From: Membranihabitans marinus
GTDB taxonomy: Bacteria > Bacteroidota > Bacteroidia > Chitinophagales > Saprospiraceae
Direction: 5' to 3'
Assembly: GCF_019802045.1 (NCBI RefSeq)
Contig: NZ_JAHVHU010000007.1
Coordinates: 186,001-250,000 of the forward strand
Length of the DNA: 64,000 bases
Shown here: positions 1 to 8,327 of the stretch, one piece after another
Numbering within the stretch: position 1 is the stretch's first letter
Layout of the letters: each line of letters begins with the position of its first letter
Notes under the pieces: generated by a model
Databases searched by the model: none
The model's input: only the letters and a program-made list of their open reading frames with translations
What the model was told of the DNA's origin: nothing
Position numbers and translations under genes: made by a program

Positions 1-330
1 GATAAGTGTTTTGAGTATTTTTTTGATCTCTTTTCGTAAAGCTGGAATTTTGTTTTTCAGGATATCCCATACAATCCGGTAATTAACTCCCGCATAATTA
101 TGTATAAGTCGATCTCTCATTCCGGCCATTTCTCTCCATTGAACCTTTGGATTGGAACGTTTTATTTCAGGCTCAATTTTCTTCGTTGCCTCTCCGATTA
201 TTTCCAGACTTCTAACTACTGCTCTTTTGAGCGTTTCATCTTGTATCAATTGTTCGTAGGTCAATCCGTTTTTCACAAGACCTGAAAGATAATTGCATTC
301 ATTAAGGATGTGCCGAAGTAATTCATTTAT
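1..330 (-). CDS. HepT-like HEPN (DUF86) toxin, partial, no canonical start
   Basis: Partial gene running off the left edge of the window. The minus-strand frame from about 330 down to 1 reads as a DUF86/HepT protein. It has an alpha-helical N-terminus, the stretch LEIIGEATKKIEPEIK, and the HEPN signature R-x4-H-x-Y in RDRLIHNYAGVNY, followed by IVWDILKN. HepT proteins are HEPN ribonucleases whose partner MNT nucleotidyltransferase (here the gene just upstream) neutralises them. The frame has no ATG. An in-frame TAA lies at about 331-333, followed by ATA at 330-328, whose ATAA overlaps the TAA of the upstream gene just as an ATGA junction would. The first usual alternative start is GTG at 276-274, which would remove about 18 residues of the first helix. 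It may start at AUA through coupling, or it may be decaying. Confidence 0.75.
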   Translation of the reverse strand, partial: MNELLRHILNECNYLSGLVKNGLTYEQLIQDETLKRAVVRSLEIIGEATKKIEPEIKRSNPKVQWREMAGMRDRLIHNYAGVNYRIVWDILKNKIPALRKEIKKILKTLI

Positions 331-629
331 TTAACAAACTCAACTTCTTGTAAAATCTTAGGCCCTATGTACGGACTCAATCCATTGTGTGTAACTATAT
401 CAATTTTCCGGGGAGAAAAAATTTCTTCAAATAAATCATACAACTTGAACAAGTTATCATAATGTTCCATCGCCGGGTTAAAAACAATAAATAAATCAAT
501 ATCGCTATTATCACCTTCCTCCCCGCGAACATATGAACCAAATAGCCCAATTTTTTCGACGCCAAGATCCGATATCTTCGTTTTTTCCTTCTTCAGGGTG
601 TTAATTATATTTTCTTTATCCACTTTCAT
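327..629 (-). CDS. MntA-type nucleotidyltransferase antitoxin
   Basis: A 100-residue minimal nucleotidyltransferase (MNT). The glycine-serine motif GSYVRG (residues 31-36) is followed by D43-x-D45 and a third acidic residue D77 in KIDIVT. Together these form the GS-x9-D-x-D...D metal site of the polymerase-beta superfamily. In characterised MntA/HepT modules the MNT protein transfers adenylyl groups to the tyrosine of the HEPN R-x4-H-x-Y motif and so inactivates the toxin. Here the HEPN gene follows immediately, with a 4-base overlap if its ATA is the start. The pair looks like one bicistron. The family is secure; the antitoxin role is inferred from context. Confidence 0.85.
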   Translation of the reverse strand: MKVDKENIINTLKKEKTKISDLGVEKIGLFGSYVRGEEGDNSDIDLFIVFNPAMEHYDNLFKLYDLFEEIFSPRKIDIVTHNGLSPYIGPKILQEVEFVK

Positions 630-649
630 ATCAGTAATAACTTCTATTT

Positions 650-905
650 TTAAAAAACAGTTCCGGATAGTTCTGTTCTCAATGAAAATACTTTGTCCAC
701 TTCAAACTTCAACGACATCAGTTCATCCGTATTTATGCCAAACTGGTCATTGTACGTCCCTTTTTATCAGCAAACTCGACCTCAAAGGTGCGATCATCCA
801 GTTCTTCCACGATGGTACCTACTTGACCTCTGGCTAATTTTTCTTCCGGTATATCTTGCAATAAGGCTATACCCAACACGCTTGATTTTAGCCGATTTCT
901 AAATG
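650..905 (-). pseudogene. DUF4926-like gene broken by a frameshift
   Basis: The minus strand from about 870 to 733 reads IALLQDIPEEKLARG, then QVGTIVEELDDRTFEVEFAD, then KKGRTMTSLA and a TAA at 735-733. This pattern (LLEDIPE...LKRGQVGTIVE...FEVEFxDxxGRT) matches the DUF4926 family as I know it. The expected C-terminal end continues in another frame as NTDELMSLKFEV, stopping at 652-650. Restoring one T near 735 would give GRTMTSLALNTDELMSLKFE, so a single-base deletion explains the break. No ATG is visible at the N-terminus. DUF4926 genes often sit near toxin-antitoxin genes. The protein has no known function that I can assign. Confidence 0.6.
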
Positions 906-1045
906 AGAAAATAGCGACTATCTTCGTTGAAAATACTCGCCAGAACCCCGGCTATGCCTGCGTTTTTCGCCTCGCTATTCACCATTTTCTCTGACTTATC
1001 TTATCGGCCAAACCAAAACGTCCCGGGTATACTACATCGAGGTGT
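899..1045 (-). repeat. Candidate dispersed repeat with a 28-codon frame
   Basis: The short minus-strand frame 985-899 encodes MVNSEAKNAGIAGV and continues to NEDSRYFLI-stop. Just upstream (about 1036-990) another frame reads HLDVVYPGRFGLADKIS. Removing two bases near 993 would join the two into one peptide, with DKIS running into EKMVNSEAKN. The block is edged by the inverted octamers GAGAAAAT (904-911) and ATTTTCTC (984-991). It looks like a degraded copy of a repeated coding or structural element between the ParD gene and the DUF4926 remnant. I have an unverified impression of having met similar peptide strings in other Bacteroidota. I cannot tell whether it is translated. Confidence 0.35.
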
Positions 1046-1046
1046 T

Positions 1047-1304
1047 TTAATGGTGTATTTTGATCCCATGTTTTTTATGTAGTTCATCCAATAACACTTC
1101 AGGTTTGAAGTCCAGAATAAATCCACTATCCTCCCCTTCTTTCAGAGCATTACTCAATGCAATCCTTTTATTCTCCTCTTCTTCAAGAAGTCCTAATCCG
1201 GCCTGAATAACTTCATCAGCTGAATTATACGAACCATTATTTATGGATTTAGTAATGAATTCTTCAAAGTGCTTGTCCAGTGAAATAGTCTTTTTCGTTT
1301 CCAT
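1047..1304 (-). CDS. ParD-family antitoxin, apparently without ParE
   Basis: An 85-residue protein with the ParD/CC2985 pattern. The N-terminal ribbon-helix-helix begins METKKTISLDKHFEEFI, followed by GSYNSADEVIQAGLGLLEE, the typical dimerisation and DNA-binding unit. An acidic C-terminal segment (GEDSGFILDFKPEVL) would normally bind the RelE-fold toxin ParE. In most loci parE follows directly and overlaps. Here the downstream sequence (1046 to 900) holds only repeat-like debris and no RelE-fold reading frame, so this is a solitary antitoxin or the survivor of a decayed pair. The start is the only ATG of the frame, close to an AT-rich leader. Confidence 0.85.
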   Translation of the reverse strand: METKKTISLDKHFEEFITKSINNGSYNSADEVIQAGLGLLEEEENKRIALSNALKEGEDSGFILDFKPEVLLDELHKKHGIKIHH

Positions 1305-1520
1305 TTTGAATTTTTTTGCATTTTTTCTATATCCACCCTCGTACCACCCTAAATCCTTATAGCTGTAAACAAGTTCCAGATTTTGATTTATTCTACTACT
1401 TTACAAGTAGCCCCAGTATTGAGATATCTAGTGTGCCGAATTCTAAGTGCCTACCGCGGTATTGTTACTAAGGCTTCCCGCAAATCACACAGATTAAAAT
1501 GAGTTCTTCCGTTTTAAAGT

Positions 1521-1549
1521 GAAAGACAACCGCCTGGGGCGGGTCTTTC
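1521..1549 (-). terminator. Rho-independent terminator of thrS
   Basis: A strong two-part hairpin lies immediately after the thrS stop codon. The outer stem GAAAGAC/GTCTTTC (1521-1527 with 1543-1549) and inner stem CCGCC/GGCGG (1530-1534 with 1538-1542) enclose a three-base loop. On the minus strand it is followed by a modest T-rich tail (ACTTTAAAAC). The position two bases past the stop supports termination of thrS. The rest of 1305-1520 contains no feature I can support. Confidence 0.65.
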
Positions 1550-1550
1550 T

Positions 1551-3482
1551 CTACACCCCGCGCTCCTTCTCTACCTCAAAAAATGCAATAAATTCATCAA
1601 TCGACATCGTGCCTTTATCGCCATCTCCCTGGATCCGGACAGACACTGATCCGGCCTTTTCTTCATCTTCACCAACTATAAGAATCAACGGAATTTTCTG
1701 AACTTCAGCATCCCGGATCCGGCGGCCAATGGTCTCATTCCGGTCGTCGACTTCACCGGTGATGTCCGCCTGAGCAAGCCGTGTCTTCACTTGATACGCA
1801 TAGTCATTGAAAGGTTCAGACACCGGCACGATCACATACTGATCCGGAGCCAGCCACAACGGGAACTTACCGGCGGTGTGCTCAATCAGGATGGACATAA
1901 ACCGCTCCATACTCCCAAAGGGCGCCCGGTGAATCATTACCGGTTGGTGGGGCTTGTTGTCCGCACCGATGTATTCTAGTTCAAAACGCTCGGGCAGGGT
2001 GTAATCCACCTGGATGGTCCCCAGCTGCCACGAACGACCGATGGCATCCTTGATCATAAAATCCAGCTTCGGTCCATAAAAAGCAGCTTCTCCGATCTCC
2101 TTTGTGGCCCGAAGTCCTGATTCTTCGACGGCTTCGATTATAGCCTGTTCAGCTTTGTCCCAGGTCTCGGAAGTCCCCAGGTACTTTTCCGGGGTGTCCG
2201 GATCCCGCAAAGAAATCTGCGCTGTAAAATCTTCAAACCCCATTTTGTCGAGCACAGTTTTTGTCAGATCCAGTACGTCAAGAAATTCCCCCTTTAACTG
2301 CTCGGGCATGCAGAAGATGTGCGCATCATCCTGGGTAAATCCACGCACCCGTGAAAGTCCGTGCAACTCGCCGCTTTGCTCATACCGGTATACGGTTCCA
2401 AACTCCGCTATCCGAACCGGCAATTCCCGGTAGGAGTGCGGTCGGTGCTTGTATATCTCACAGTGATGCGGACAGTTCATAGGCTTCAGTAGAAATTCTT
2501 CGTTCTCACGAGGGGTCTGGATCGGCTGAAAACTATCCTGTCCATACTTCGCATAATGTCCGGAAGTCACATAAAGCTCTTTTTTGCCAATGTGTGGGGT
2601 CACCACCATTTTATATCCGCGTTTTTCCTGCTCATCTTTCAAAAACTTTTGCAAGCGCTCCCGGACTGCTTGACCTTTGGGCAACCAGATGGGTAAACCC
2701 GCCCCGACCTTTTCAGAAAACATAAAAAGCTCCAGTTCTGCGCCCAGCTTCCGGTGATCGCGCTTCTTCGCTTCTTCCACCATGGCCAGGTACTGCTTCA
2801 ATTCCTTTTGCTTTGGAAAAGTGATTCCATAAATCCGGGTTAACATCTTCCGGTTTTCGTCACCCCGCCAATAAGCACCAGCCAGATTAGTCAATTTAAT
2901 TGCTTTGATGATTCCGGTGTGTGGGATATGTGGCCCCCGACATAGGTCTGTAAACTCGCCTTGGGTATAGAAAGTGATTTCACCGTCTTCGAGCTCGTCA
3001 ATCAACTCCAACTTATACTCGTCACCTTTTTTTGTAAAGTGCTCAATCGCTTCCGATTTGCTCACCGCCCGGCGCTCAAAAGTGTTTTTCTGACGTGCCA
3101 GCTCCGTCATTTTCTTTTCGATCTTATCCAGGTCTTCTGGTCCCAACTGTCGATCACCCAAATCGACGTCATAATAAAAACCCTGATCAACCGGTGGACC
3201 AATCCCGAATTTCACGCCCGGGTACAGTGTTTCCAACGCTTCCGCCAGCAGATGAGCCGACGAATGCCAGAATGCCGACTTCCCCTGATCATCGTTCCAG
3301 GTGTAAAGAACAATCCGTGCATCCTCTTCGATGGGACGACCCGGATCCCAGACGACGCCGTTCACACCTACAGACAAAACATTTCGAGCCAGTCCCTCAC
3401 TGATGGATTGAGCTACTTGCATTCCAGTCGTGCCGGATTCATAGGATTTTATCGTCCCATCAGGGAAAGTGATGTTGATCAT
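1551..3482 (-). CDS. thrS: Threonyl-tRNA synthetase
   Basis: A 643-residue class II aminoacyl-tRNA synthetase that charges tRNA-Thr in the cytoplasm. The order is an N-terminal TGS domain ([17 protein letters not shown]), the editing domain with the [11 protein letters not shown] metal motif and the later [12 protein letters not shown] segment, the catalytic core, and the C-terminal anticodon-binding domain. Core landmarks are the zinc cysteine in [10 protein letters not shown], motif 2 in [13 protein letters not shown] and motif 3 around [13 protein letters not shown]. Length is normal for the family. Many Bacteroidota genomes have infC-rpmI-rplT directly downstream; here the gene ends in a terminator and a toxin-antitoxin patch follows. 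A -7-like box lies about 40 bases upstream of the start. Confidence 0.97.
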   Translation of the reverse strand: MINITFPDGTIKSYESGTTGMQVAQSISEGLARNVLSVGVNGVVWDPGRPIEEDARIVLYTWNDDQGKSAFWHSSAHLLAEALETLYPGVKFGIGPPVDQGFYYDVDLGDRQLGPEDLDKIEKKMTELARQKNTFERRAVSKSEAIEHFTKKGDEYKLELIDELEDGEITFYTQGEFTDLCRGPHIPHTGIIKAIKLTNLAGAYWRGDENRKMLTRIYGITFPKQKELKQYLAMVEEAKKRDHRKLGAELELFMFSEKVGAGLPIWLPKGQAVRERLQKFLKDEQEKRGYKMVVTPHIGKKELYVTSGHYAKYGQDSFQPIQTPRENEEFLLKPMNCPHHCEIYKHRPHSYRELPVRIAEFGTVYRYEQSGELHGLSRVRGFTQDDAHIFCMPEQLKGEFLDVLDLTKTVLDKMGFEDFTAQISLRDPDTPEKYLGTSETWDKAEQAIIEAVEESGLRATKEIGEAAFYGPKLDFMIKDAIGRSWQLGTIQVDYTLPERFELEYIGADNKPHQPVMIHRAPFGSMERFMSILIEHTAGKFPLWLAPDQYVIVPVSEPFNDYAYQVKTRLAQADITGEVDDRNETIGRRIRDAEVQKIPLILIVGEDEEKAGSVSVRIQGDGDKGTMSIDEFIAFFEVEKERGV

Positions 3483-3844
3483 GATATTGTGCTAATTCAT
3501 TGTTTATTAAAATCGAAAGTACAAAAGTACTATTTGATCTCCAATTGTGAAAGAACCCACTTGGAAACGTTCTGCAGTTATCTAAATCACCAAGCTTATG
3601 TTAAGCGTTCAGATGGGTGACTTCCCCATACATCCATGAAAAACACTGCTTAATTTATTCATGCACAACAGAACCAATACCCAACGATAAATCACCCAAT
3701 ACCTCATTCATTCAAAAAACCATACGACCCGTCACTTTTTATGTAAAAAATTTTTGTTAATAAACACATTCATCTTTTTTTTTAGACGATATTAACGTAT
3801 TTTTACGTTATCATTGCAAGCGCTTCATACTCAAACACAAACGG
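3483..3844. other. Divergent intergenic region with a perfect hairpin at 3793-3810
   Basis: A 362-base gap between divergent thrS and the first barrel protein gene. Besides the thrS -7 box it is AT-rich on the right side. It holds a perfect 7-base inverted repeat TAACGTA/TACGTTA with a TTTT loop at 3793-3810, 35 bases before the ATG at 3845. That position suits an operator or leader hairpin of the plus-strand gene. No gene is seen. Confidence 0.45.
3522..3529 (-). promoter_or_regulatory. Putative -7 box for thrS
   Basis: The minus strand reads TACTTTTG, an exact match to the Bacteroidota primary-sigma -7 element TAnnTTTG, about 40 bases upstream of the thrS ATG. No clear TTG at the -33 position is visible. 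The box lies inside the palindromic string GTACAAAAGTAC. Confidence 0.4.
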
Positions 3845-6604
3845 ATGATCAAACATGTAATCCCAATTTTAATTTTAATTTTTAGTGCCAGCCAGATCGG
3901 TTTGACTCAGAAACAGGGTAGTGTAACCGGACAATTGTCCGATGAAAATGACCAGCCACTCCCTTTTGCAACAGTCACGATCTACAAAGCCGTGGATACG
4001 GTACTCCTGGATTACATACTCAGCGAAGATGACGGTTCCTTCCAGTTCAAAAAACTTCCTCTTGACGACACGCTGAGAATCATTGTTTCTTATCTCGGCT
4101 ATATGCCCTATAAAGAAGATTTTAAACTTACCGATAATACCAAAACAAAAGAATTTGGGGCCATCAAAATGACAGCTACCTCGCAGACTCTGGATGAAAT
4201 ATTAGTTCAAGCTGAGCGTCCTCCGGTGGTCATGCACAATGACACACTGGAATTCAACGCTTCTTCATTCGCCACAAGAGACGGAGCCACCGTAGAAGAC
4301 CTTGTCAAAAAGTTACCTGGGGTAATCGTAGACAATGAAGGAAACATTACCGCCAATGGAAGACCCGTCACCAAAGTACGCGTAGATGGCAAGGATTTTT
4401 TCGGCGGTGATCCACGGGTCGCTCTACGGAATCTAACCAGTGATATGATCAGTAAAGTACAGATCACCGACGACCGGGAGGAGGATCCACAAAACCTCAA
4501 AGCAGACGATGAGGTCAGTCAAATTTTGAACCTGAAACTAAAAGAAGATGCTAAAATTCAAGCCTTCGGCAAGGCATACGCAGGTAAGGGTACCAACGAC
4601 CGGTTTGAAGTAGGAGGCATCGTAAATAATTTCGATGACACCCTGCAGCTAAGTTTTGTCGGCTACTACAACAACCTCACCGAAACCAACCTGTCCATGC
4701 ACGAAATGCTTAGCCTCGGCAGCTTTAGCGCGAATAGAAGTTGGGGCGGGAACGGGCCAACGATTAACGGGCTGTCGACGGGGGGATCCCGGGCAGGCCT
4801 TCCACGTTCTTTATTCGGAGGAGCCAATGCGAATGCGACTTTTGGCGGAGCCAAATTCAATCTTCAATATTTTTATTCCAATTATAAAAATGAATTTGGC
4901 AATCAGACCTTCAAAGAGACCACGGTGCGGCCTGATTCTGTATTCATATTCAACTCTGATAATGAAGGAGAATCAACCAGCCGGGGCCACAATGTGACCG
5001 GTGGCCTTCGTTGGGAAATTGATACCATGACTCAACTAAATATCAATGCAGGACTCACCTACGCCAAGGGGACACGGCCCTCCACAAATACTGAAACTTC
5101 GGCATTCAATGAAAAGGATAACATCATTCAGAATTTCATTACTGAAGAGGATCCACATTCGTCCAATATCAATATCAACACCCGTCTTTATTTTAACAAA
5201 AAACTCAATAGCGAGGGACGTAATGTCGGCCTGAATTCTTCCTTTACCACACGAAAAGAAGACAATGATCTACTATCCAATTTTGAACGGGTGTATTTCC
5301 CAAATGCCATCGATTCCGCCGTTTACTTTGATCAGCTGCGCACAAGGTATGAAAACAACCAAAACTTTTCCTTTAATTTGAAATATACAGAGCCGCTGCT
5401 TTCAAATACTTTTGTCGATTTGTCTGCGGAATACAAATCCGGCCTGCGCAATAATAACATCAAGACCCAACAGCAATATCCGACAGACCAGGATTGGACG
5501 GTCATAGATAACCTGTCCAATGACTTCGAACGAAAAGAAAACGAAATGGGGGCTTCAGCCGGCATTCGTTATCAGAAAAAAAAGGTACAAGTCAATTTCA
5601 GCCTCAAATACGACCACCTCAATTTCAACAATTATTTCAGCGAAGAGTACGCCACCTTTGATGAAAACTACCGATTTTTCAGTCCAAATCTGAGGATTGT
5701 TCTGGATGGTTGGCGGTTCAATTACCGGTACGACTACGATCTACCCGACATCAACCAGTTGCATCCCATTACCGATAATACGAACCCACTCTATATCCGT
5801 GAAGGCAATCCCGATCTTACACCGACCCGGGACCACAGACTTTATTTATCAAAATTTCAGTACTCGGGCAAATGGAAATACCGCATTTACTTCAGTGGTG
5901 GTTTTAGCGATGAAAGTATCATCAACACCACTTATATTGACAAGAATGGTGTGACCTTTTCCAAACCGGTCAACTATGAAGGAAGCTCCATGGATCTATA
6001 TGGGGGCCCGGGCATCAACCGAACTTTTGAAATGGAAAATCAAAAGCTCAGCGTCGATCTGGATGTGTACATGAATTTTAATACCGACCCTTTTTCTGTC
6101 AACGGGCAGGAAGGTACGTCACGTCGGAGAAGTATGGGGGTAAGCACACGTTTAAATTACAACCTGAACGAGGTATTAGATTTTTCGCCCCGGTACCACA
6201 TGGGGTTCAGCAAGACCACATATGAAAATGTCGACTATCCAGAAATAAAAACACCGGCTCATTACTTGTCCGGAAATTTGACGATTCACCTCCCCTGGGC
6301 CATGGAGTTTCAGAATGACGTCACCTATCAGTACATACCCGTGACAGCTCCAGGTTACAGAAACAGCAGAACCATGTGGAATGCTGCACTTAATAAGAAA
6401 GTACTTTCCAGTAAGAAGCTGACCATCCGACTGTCCGCTTTTGATCTCCTCGATCAGAATATTAGTTTTTACCGGTATGCCCGATACAATACTGTAAACA
6501 CTTTTCAAGAAAAGACATTAAAGCGGTATTTTATGCTATCCGTGATTTATGATTTTCGGAAGAGTGGGGGCAATAACAGAAGGGGACCGGTCATGGTACA
6601 TTAG
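3845..6604 (+). CDS. Outer-membrane beta-barrel protein (CarboxypepD_reg + TonB-receptor-like), copy 1
   Basis: A 919-residue protein with a signal peptide (MIKHVIPILILIFSASQIGLTQ). A carboxypeptidase regulatory-like domain follows (about 25-110; GQLSDENDQPLPFATVTIYK), then a plug-like region with VEDLVKKLPGVIVDNEGNI and VRVDGKDFFGGDPRVALRNL, then a long C-terminal outer-membrane barrel. The pattern matches the TonB-receptor-like outer membrane beta-barrel family of Bacteroidota (PF14905 type). These proteins sit in the outer membrane and are presumed transporters or surface-assembly factors; the substrate is unknown. It is a close paralogue of 8328-11096, with long identical stretches such as TDDREEDPQ and YYNNL. 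It is followed after 30 bases by an ABC ATPase gene, probably co-transcribed. The tail GGNNRRGP is basic. Confidence 0.9.
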   Translation: MIKHVIPILILIFSASQIGLTQKQGSVTGQLSDENDQPLPFATVTIYKAVDTVLLDYILSEDDGSFQFKKLPLDDTLRIIVSYLGYMPYKEDFKLTDNTKTKEFGAIKMTATSQTLDEILVQAERPPVVMHNDTLEFNASSFATRDGATVEDLVKKLPGVIVDNEGNITANGRPVTKVRVDGKDFFGGDPRVALRNLTSDMISKVQITDDREEDPQNLKADDEVSQILNLKLKEDAKIQAFGKAYAGKGTNDRFEVGGIVNNFDDTLQLSFVGYYNNLTETNLSMHEMLSLGSFSANRSWGGNGPTINGLSTGGSRAGLPRSLFGGANANATFGGAKFNLQYFYSNYKNEFGNQTFKETTVRPDSVFIFNSDNEGESTSRGHNVTGGLRWEIDTMTQLNINAGLTYAKGTRPSTNTETSAFNEKDNIIQNFITEEDPHSSNININTRLYFNKKLNSEGRNVGLNSSFTTRKEDNDLLSNFERVYFPNAIDSAVYFDQLRTRYENNQNFSFNLKYTEPLLSNTFVDLSAEYKSGLRNNNIKTQQQYPTDQDWTVIDNLSNDFERKENEMGASAGIRYQKKKVQVNFSLKYDHLNFNNYFSEEYATFDENYRFFSPNLRIVLDGWRFNYRYDYDLPDINQLHPITDNTNPLYIREGNPDLTPTRDHRLYLSKFQYSGKWKYRIYFSGGFSDESIINTTYIDKNGVTFSKPVNYEGSSMDLYGGPGINRTFEMENQKLSVDLDVYMNFNTDPFSVNGQEGTSRRRSMGVSTRLNYNLNEVLDFSPRYHMGFSKTTYENVDYPEIKTPAHYLSGNLTIHLPWAMEFQNDVTYQYIPVTAPGYRNSRTMWNAALNKKVLSSKKLTIRLSAFDLLDQNISFYRYARYNTVNTFQEKTLKRYFMLSVIYDFRKSGGNNRRGPVMVH

Positions 6605-6634
6605 TCGGTTGCAATCCATTCAAAAAAGCTTGAT

Positions 6635-7990
6635 ATGGTTCATAACGACATAGTGGATGCGATACTTTCAGGTAAAAATCACCGGATATTTTGCATTTAT
6701 GGTGAACACATCCAGGAAACAAAGCTGCTAGATGACATCCATGAATATTTAAAAAGGCTTTCAAATCCACCGGGTAGATCTTTTGAAAAGATCACTATAC
6801 TGGGATCCAGAGCTCATTACATCGAAAGACACCAGCACCAAGGACTCTTTTTCCAACAACGGTATCAATCATCCTATAACGAATGGGGAGAAACCGTACA
6901 ACATCGTTTGCGAGCCCGGGGTGTCACCATTGATGATCTAGAATGGGACCAGTGGAAAAAATGGTTTGAACTGGAGGAAATATGGGAAAAACCACTATTG
7001 CAATTGTCTTCCGGAGAGTGGCAACGGTTTTCGCTCTGCTACGGTTTAATAAACCGACCGGAAATATTAATCGTACCCGATCTGCTGAACGGTCTCGACC
7101 AGGAATGGCAGCATAAAATATTTGATCGCATCGTAGGCCCCATCCACTATACTGGTCTACTTATCTTTTCTTCCGACGTTCCGGCTAAGCATCCTGCAGT
7201 GCAAAATATCTCCATGGGGTCATCGGGTGGAATACCATCAACAGCAATTCCGGAATTCCCAACTTCACTGTTTGATGCCTACCACGAATATCAATCCAAA
7301 TTTCTATCCGCATCCACCGGGCCTGTCCAAATACGAATGGAGGGTGTAAATATCACATATGGGGAAGTACAGATTTTAAAAGAAATCCACTGGCACGTGC
7401 AGAAAGGGAATAAATGGAATATTCAAGGTCCAAACGGGGCTGGAAAAAGTTCGCTGGTTAGTCTCATTAATGCCGACAACCCGCAGGGATACAGTCAACC
7501 CATTCAGTTATTCGGACAAAAATATGGTCGGCAATCGATCTGGGAAAAAAAGGCACGCATCGCTTATTTTGGATCGGACTTTTTCCAATATTTCCGTTCG
7601 TCTAAAACGCTGGAGGACGTGGTTCACCAGCAATTAAAAACCCCCTATCTGAAAACGATCCAACCATCGATGTTTTTGATCGACGGGTTCTTAACACATT
7701 TTGGGCTGGCACCTTACCGGCGAACACCCTATTCCAGAATATCCAAAACACACCGCCGGCAATTATTGCTTCTACTCAGCTACCTGAAAAGTAGTGAAAT
7801 ACTGCTGCTCGATGAACCTTACCAGGATCTCAGTCACCATCAGATCAAATTAAACAACCATTTTCTGGAAACCGTCCAACCTAGCTCTTCTCAAACCGTA
7901 ATCTTTGTAACCCACAGAGCAGACCACAAACCCAACTTTTTAAACAAGGTCTTAAAGCTTAAAGAAGGAAGGATCTTGAATACAATCTAA
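6635..7990 (+). CDS. Tandem ABC ATPase (ModF-like) with one canonical ATP site
   Basis: A 451-residue soluble protein with two fused ABC domains and no membrane segment, resembling ModF/PhrA-type ATPases. The C-terminal half has a full Walker A (GPNGAGKSS, residues 265-273), Walker B (LLLDEP, about 390-395) and H-loop (VTHR, 425-428), but its signature is degenerate (RISKTHRRQ). The N-terminal half shows the opposite: a good signature LSSGEWQR (124-131) but no P-loop, with Walker B altered to ILIVPDLLNGLD. In a head-to-tail sandwich this leaves one composite canonical site (C-half Walker A with N-half signature) and one dead site. It lies between two paralogous barrel genes. The role is unknown; it may couple ATP use to the neighbouring envelope proteins (inference). 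Confidence 0.85.
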   Translation: MVHNDIVDAILSGKNHRIFCIYGEHIQETKLLDDIHEYLKRLSNPPGRSFEKITILGSRAHYIERHQHQGLFFQQRYQSSYNEWGETVQHRLRARGVTIDDLEWDQWKKWFELEEIWEKPLLQLSSGEWQRFSLCYGLINRPEILIVPDLLNGLDQEWQHKIFDRIVGPIHYTGLLIFSSDVPAKHPAVQNISMGSSGGIPSTAIPEFPTSLFDAYHEYQSKFLSASTGPVQIRMEGVNITYGEVQILKEIHWHVQKGNKWNIQGPNGAGKSSLVSLINADNPQGYSQPIQLFGQKYGRQSIWEKKARIAYFGSDFFQYFRSSKTLEDVVHQQLKTPYLKTIQPSMFLIDGFLTHFGLAPYRRTPYSRISKTHRRQLLLLLSYLKSSEILLLDEPYQDLSHHQIKLNNHFLETVQPSSSQTVIFVTHRADHKPNFLNKVLKLKEGRILNTI

Positions 7991-8327
7991 CATTAGGTGC
8001 ACCCATTTGTCCAGGTTTGGATGCACTCTTCCATCTATCCGAATCCGCTTTTGGAGAACAGTTTTGGCGATGTTCCGATTCCATTCATTTTCCAGCATAA
8101 ATTTCCGAATTATATGTAAAATGACGTGTTCACCTATTAGAATTGGTTGTTTACCGAATATACTTAAGAAAGCACAACAAATTACACCATATTGCCTTTG
8201 ATTAAAGTAATGCCAGGATTGTGATCGTAGCACATAAATGAATGGAATTGAATTGTCATTCTTTTTTATCCACTGTGGCCACCTTGTTTCTGAATTAAAT
8301 AATGTTCTGCTATTAAAGCGATTTACC
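7991..8327. other. Intergenic region before second barrel gene
   Basis: A 337-base gap between the ABC gene and the chosen ATG at 8328. A plus-strand frame open from 8238 is only the upstream extension of the barrel gene and lacks secretion features. I see no RNA gene, clear terminator or TAnnTTTG box. Confidence 0.4.

Noticed and set aside
2961-3620. A 219-codon plus-strand frame opposite thrS
   Set aside because: It is the antisense shadow of a certain gene, lacks any family pattern, and extends into the promoter region.
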